Part shown: piece after piece, positions 15,053 through 16,328 of the stretch
How the letters are laid out: every line of letters starts with the position of its first letter
Position numbering within the stretch: position 1 is the first letter of the stretch
Assembly (NCBI GenBank): GCA_964390645.1
Contig: CAYMLL010000169.1
Location: 1-16,328 of the forward strand
Direction: 5' to 3'
Source of the DNA: CAYMLL01 sp964390645
GTDB lineage: Bacteria > Planctomycetota > UBA8108
Length of the DNA: 16,328 nucleotides
Program-made: the position numbers and the translations under genes
Notes under the pieces: generated by a model
Told to the model about the DNA's origin: nothing
The model's database searches: none
What the model saw: only the letters and a program-made list of their open reading frames with translations

Positions 15053-15058
15053 TCCTCC
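15053..15058 (-). promoter_or_regulatory. Strong ribosome-binding site fixing a GTG start
   Basis: On the minus strand GGAGGA ends 7 nt before GTG 15045 and lies in a longer purine-rich stretch. It supports the GTG as the true start of the SDR. Confidence 0.65.
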
Positions 15059-15095
15059 CTCCTCTCGTCCAGCTCATCATTCTGCCGTGCTCACC

Positions 15096-15133
15096 GATCG
15101 AGCTCCTCCTGCGAGCTCTCGAGCCCTTCGATC
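15096..15133 (-). other. Intercistronic hairpin candidate between two SDR genes
   Basis: GATCGA (15096-15101) can pair with TCGATC (15128-15133), enclosing a second pair GAGCTC/GAGCTC (15100-15105 and 15113-15118) around a 7-nt loop; the stems share two bases, so they are partly exclusive. It overlaps the stop codon of the upstream SDR. Role unknown; it could be a messenger-stability element. Confidence 0.25.
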
Positions 15134-15890
15134 AGGGCATCCCGACGATCTCCTTCGACATGTCCCGGTGGAACGTCGGGCGGATCACGAGCTCCGGGAT
15201 GTTCGACCGCTGAGGCAGCGTCGCGATGAGGTGGATGGCCGCCGATGTCTCCGCAACGTCCACCATCTCGTCGCGCGCCTCGTCGCTGGGTGGAATCGGG
15301 CGCTTGTCGAGAATCGGCGTCGCGACCTCGCCGGGAATCACCACGCTCGCCCGGACTCCCGTGTTTCGCAGATCGGCGTTGAGAAACGTCGTGAAGTTGA
15401 TGACTGCCGCCTTCGCCGCGCCGTACGCGAGTCCGCTGAAAGGCCCCGGAGTCACCCCGGCCAGCGAAGAGACGTTGATGATCGTGCCGCTCTTCGCCGC
15501 CAGCATCGTCGGCACGACAGCTTGCGTGCAGAAAATCGTGCCGATCAGATTGGAATCGATGACACTCCGGATCTCCTCGGGCGTTGTATCGACCAGCCTT
15601 CGATGCAAGGAGCTGTGCCCGGCATTGTTCACCAGAACGTCGATGCGACCGAACGCACCGAGCACATCCTCCGTCATCTCCTGAACCGCGTCGTGGTCAC
15701 TGACATCGAGCGTGAAAGCCAGTGCCGTGCCGCCCGCCGATTCGATCTCGCTCTTGACCGCTCCGATCTTCGCGGCCGTCCGACCGACCAGCACGATCCT
15801 CGCGCCATCCTCCGCCATGACCAGAGCAGCCCCACGACCGATCCCGCTGCCGCCGCCCGTGATGACGCAAACTTGATCCTGCAAACTCAT
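15132..15890 (-). CDS. Short-chain dehydrogenase/reductase (SDR), likely NADP-dependent
   Basis: Classical SDR of 252 residues with all four catalytic residues: Asn114 in DSNLIG, Ser142 in NVSSLAG, and Tyr156 and Lys160 in AYGAAKAA. The cofactor loop is TGGGSGIG (11-18) and NNAG is at 88-91. Arg37 after the second strand (VLVGRT) predicts NADP(H), in contrast to the Asp of the neighbouring SDR, so the pair may work in opposite redox directions. The C-terminus (residues about 230-252) is atypical and lacks the usual VDGG motif. The ATG at 15890 has GAGGTG a few bases upstream. It is 86 nt before the second SDR on the same strand and 101 nt after the gluconolactonase-like gene. Confidence 0.92.
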   Translation of the reverse strand: MSLQDQVCVITGGGSGIGRGAALVMAEDGARIVLVGRTAAKIGAVKSEIESAGGTALAFTLDVSDHDAVQEMTEDVLGAFGRIDVLVNNAGHSSLHRRLVDTTPEEIRSVIDSNLIGTIFCTQAVVPTMLAAKSGTIINVSSLAGVTPGPFSGLAYGAAKAAVINFTTFLNADLRNTGVRASVVIPGEVATPILDKRPIPPSDEARDEMVDVAETSAAIHLIATLPQRSNIPELVIRPTFHRDMSKEIVGMP

Positions 15891-15991
15891 CTTTCACCTC
15901 TTGGATGATCGAGTTGATGGGCTCGTTCTGTTGTCTGCCACCGTGCTCCGGGCGTCGGGTTTCACGGATCCGGAACGAATCGTGAGCATCC

Positions 15992-16328
15992 TCACCGGGT
16001 GTTCAGAAAGTTGAGTGGCAAACCCGGCGTCGGCCAGGGCATGGACACCAGCCGTCCGGTGGAGGAGAGCGTGATGTAGGCCGTTTGCAGATCGCCTCCG
16101 CCGAAGCAGATGTTGGTGGTCACTCGATCCGGCAACGGGACATGCTCCGGCTCCCCGCCTCCTGGCTTCAAGATCGTGATGCCACCATCGATGATGGTGG
16201 CGATGCAGACGTTGCCTTCGGCGTCCACGGCCAGCGAATCGAACAGGAAGTAGCCATGCCGCCCCGGAATCAACTGCCCCCCATCGGGTCTGACCCGGGG
16301 CTCGGTTGAGGGGGTGCCCCGCGCCTCC
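15992..16328 (-). CDS. SMP-30/gluconolactonase-like beta-propeller protein, truncated by window edge
   Basis: Only the last ~111 residues are visible; the frame stays open to the window edge, so the N-terminus lies outside. FDSLAVDAEGNVCIATI, then GGITILKPGG and TNICFGGGDLQTAYIT, match the C-terminal blades of the SMP-30/gluconolactonase/LRE family, where an Asp in the DSLAVD-type segment helps bind the divalent metal. These enzymes hydrolyse sugar or other lactones. A TTG at 16273 could be read as a start, but family-like sequence continues before it. The 101-nt spacer to the next gene (15891-15991) contains no convincing promoter. Likely first in the group with the SDRs and permease. Confidence 0.82.
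   Translation of the reverse strand, partial: EARGTPSTEPRVRPDGGQLIPGRHGYFLFDSLAVDAEGNVCIATIIDGGITILKPGGGEPEHVPLPDRVTTNICFGGGDLQTAYITLSSTGRLVSMPWPTPGLPLNFLNTR

Noticed and set aside
9212..15975. CGGATCCGGAA present in two intergenic regions (9212-9222 and 15965-15975)
   Set aside because: Near-identical GGATCCGG strings also occur inside coding sequence (for example near 970), so this is probably compositional coincidence.

Overview
The window is a GC-rich (roughly 60-65%), densely coding bacterial fragment. Every recognisable gene belongs to acyl-CoA catabolism or a neighbouring oxidoreductase/transport module. It fits a heterotrophic proteobacterium or a similar GC-rich soil or marine lineage; nothing here fixes the taxon. 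A 10-N run inside a thiolase gene shows it is a scaffolded draft or metagenome assembly. I saw no rRNA, tRNA, CRISPR array, insertion sequence or phage gene.

Layout. 1-1521 (+) is the 3' part of an AMP-forming acyl-CoA ligase, meeting a minus-strand crotonase-fold gene (1518-2297) tail to tail with a 4-nt overlap. A plus-strand VOC/glyoxalase-fold gene (2391-3014) appears to carry a lipoprotein signal peptide. Five tightly packed minus-strand genes follow, transcribed from 7510 down to 3008: dienelactone-hydrolase-like, CaiB/BaiF CoA-transferase-like (with a large internal deletion), enoyl-CoA hydratase, HMG-CoA-lyase-like, and acyl-CoA dehydrogenase. The spacers are only 11-22 nt, so they form one operon.

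A 205-bp divergent region (7511-7715) separates this operon from a plus-strand one: an HMG-CoA-synthase-like protein fused to a DUF35 zinc-ribbon/OB domain (7716-9170), an SCP2-type thiolase (9427-10640, interrupted by the Ns), an alpha-methylacyl-CoA racemase (10697-11893) and a TauD/TfdA 2-oxoglutarate dioxygenase (11940-12794). Converging on it from the right, on the minus strand, are a gluconolactonase/SMP-30-like gene (partial), two short-chain dehydrogenases and an MFS permease (16328 down to 12846).

How the parts fit (inference). The ligase activates a carboxylic acid. CaiB-type proteins transfer CoA or epimerise a methyl branch. The dehydrogenase and hydratases run beta-oxidation-like steps. 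Thiolase and HMG-CoA-lyase-type enzymes cleave the chain. A racemase, an SCP2-type thiolase and an HMG-CoA-lyase-type enzyme together suggest a methyl-branched substrate such as an isoprenoid or a terpenoid/steroid side chain, but the substrate cannot be read from sequence alone.

Most notable points: (i) the single-chain HMGCS-like/DUF35 fusion next to a thiolase, resembling the archaeal thiolase/HMGCS/DUF35 complex but apparently lacking the catalytic Cys and His; (ii) the CaiB-type gene lacking about 140 residues, including the catalytic Asp region, with an intact frame; (iii) the lipoprotein-like VOC protein.
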